From: Ligula intestinalis
Lineage: Eukaryota > Platyhelminthes > Cestoda > Diphyllobothriidea > Diphyllobothriidae
NCBI GenBank assembly: GCA_036362985.1
Contig: JAYGXS010000007.1
Coordinates: 12,020,944-12,084,943 of the forward strand
Reading direction: 5' to 3'
Length of the DNA: 64,000 bases
Of this stretch, positions 63,115 through 64,000 are shown in pieces (position 1 is the first letter of the stretch; each line of letters starts with the position of its first letter). The notes beneath the pieces are model-generated. The model was given only the letters and a program-made list of their open reading frames with translations, had not been told where the DNA came from and did no database searches. The position numbers were made by a program, and so were the translations under genes.

Positions 63115-64000
63115 AATGTACACAAAACGGAAGAAAGGCGCTCGCCGATCAGTTGCAAGACTTAATTTTCCCGCTGTGCCTTAGGACTCTAGTTGAAGCC
63201 TCGCTAGCTGCCAGTCGAATCTCAAGGGCAGCAACCCCCGGGGTTAATTATAACTGACTGCGGACGGCTAAGGTCGATTTAGGTCGGGAGATATTGACAC
63301 ACGTTGATTCAAGTTCGCCGATGGTTATAGCGTTATATTTATGATTAAAGAGGTCGCGAGTTCCAACTTCGGGTGGCGCACCATTTGGGGTGGGGTACGA
63401 CTGGCTGACAACTGCTAATAAGGCAGACATATTTGTTAGGGTATAAGACTGACCAAGTGCTAGCAACATTTGGAGGCTTTCCTGAGGCGTCGAGCCTAGC
63501 CAAGTGTCTTTGTTTGTTAGCGCTGACCGCCTACAGGTGATGACTGTCCACGCGAGATTTCCTTAAACTCTGGAGAGGACACAGATGCACGCGCTCGCTC
63601 GCGCGCGCCACTGGTCGCAGTTGTCCCAATGCGCCAATCAGGCTACAGGCGAACGCGCACTCGACACTCTCTTATAAGACACTGCCACCCCTAGCACAGG
63701 GAGAGTTGCAACAGTGGACTACGAGGACACGCTAGTCTGCTCCCAAAACCGGGGCTTGCCCCCGAGGCGGGACAAAGAGCGCGTTGGAGATCAACCAGCG
63801 GCAACAGTCACCCGAGACAGCTCCTCCGGGTTTTGTACACAATGAACCCACCTCCGGGAGGATTCCAGAAGTATACCCTTCTCATTGTGTACTTCCTTAG
63901 GGATGTCAAAAGGGCGTAATTCGACGGCGACACACGTCAGATGTCATGGTTATAACACTAGCGACCCTGAACTCGTCGCTATAACAATATTCATTCCAGG
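63115..64000 (-). repeat. Long inverted repeat H, right arm (runs to the window end)
   Basis: This is the reverse complement of 41679-42540 along its whole length, ending ctataacaatattcattcca opposite cctggaatgaatattgttat. It carries about 30 bases absent from the left arm (near 63835-63865). A SINE segment lies at 63320-63430. It may continue past base 64000. Confidence 0.9.

Noticed and set aside
1..64000. CRISPR arrays, rRNA genes, bacterial operons or viral genes
   Set aside because: No regularly spaced repeats, rRNA blocks, dense gene packing or virus structural proteins were seen; all RT-related sequence fits retrotransposons.

Overview
The window looks like nuclear DNA of a repeat-rich flatworm, most probably a large-genome tapeworm of the diphyllobothriidean type. 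This is an inference from three things: short exons separated by multi-kilobase introns, a dense mixture of decayed non-LTR, Penelope-like, LTR and pogo/Tigger elements with tRNA-derived SINEs, and the style of the reverse-transcriptase fragments. There are no bacterial operons, rRNA genes or CRISPR arrays. Bases 40440-40839 are an assembly gap of 400 N.

Three cellular genes can be supported. (1) A plus-strand gene enters from the left edge and runs to about 18.7 kb. Its six short exons (3-278, 3039-3093, 7942-8058, 9418-9536, 9643-9679 and 18414-18718) join in phase into an unrecognised, N-glycosylated, cysteine-containing secreted or ectodomain protein. Exon 5 has a second, equal-length, splice-competent version at 15830-15866 and a decayed third copy at about 16121, created by an old tandem duplication of roughly 6 kb. 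(2) A tiny single-exon plus-strand gene at 26085-26243 is OST4, a subunit of the oligosaccharyltransferase, with a C-terminal extension. (3) A minus-strand gene from 60411 down to 33754 is the mitochondrial 2-oxoglutarate/malate carrier (SLC25A11 family). Five exons cover the last ~240 residues; two of its introns are about 6.7 and 19 kb, and the N-terminal exons lie beyond the recognisable region. Two further single-pass membrane ORFs (30839-31240 minus, 61711-62139 plus) are possible small genes without recognised families.

The rest is mobile DNA. By region: 0-8 kb has two foldback/hairpin elements, a SINE and a 2.9-kb CR1/jockey-like retrotransposon (minus). 9-19 kb has the segmental duplication, a foldback repeat family and an LTR carrying heat-shock elements. 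20.1-22.4 kb is an almost intact Tigger/pogo transposon with TA target duplications. 22-34 kb is mostly unassigned, with OST4, a heat-shock/TATA promoter-like block and the carrier 3' exons. The 34-53 kb carrier intron holds two non-LTR fragments, one half of a 0.87-kb inverted repeat, Penelope-derived foldbacks with a nested MITE, and a jockey-like copy. The 53-60 kb intron holds repeats, a second jockey-like copy and a ~950-bp imperfect trinucleotide array. 60-64 kb has tandem SINE-like units, a foldback element and the other half of the long inverted repeat, which reaches the window end.

The cellular genes do not form a functional cluster: OST4 acts in ER N-glycosylation and the carrier in the mitochondrial inner membrane. 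The most interesting points are the mutually exclusive exon pair, the heat-shock-element-bearing LTR and the second promoter-like block, and two insertions whose pre-insertion sites survive in paralogous repeats within the same window.
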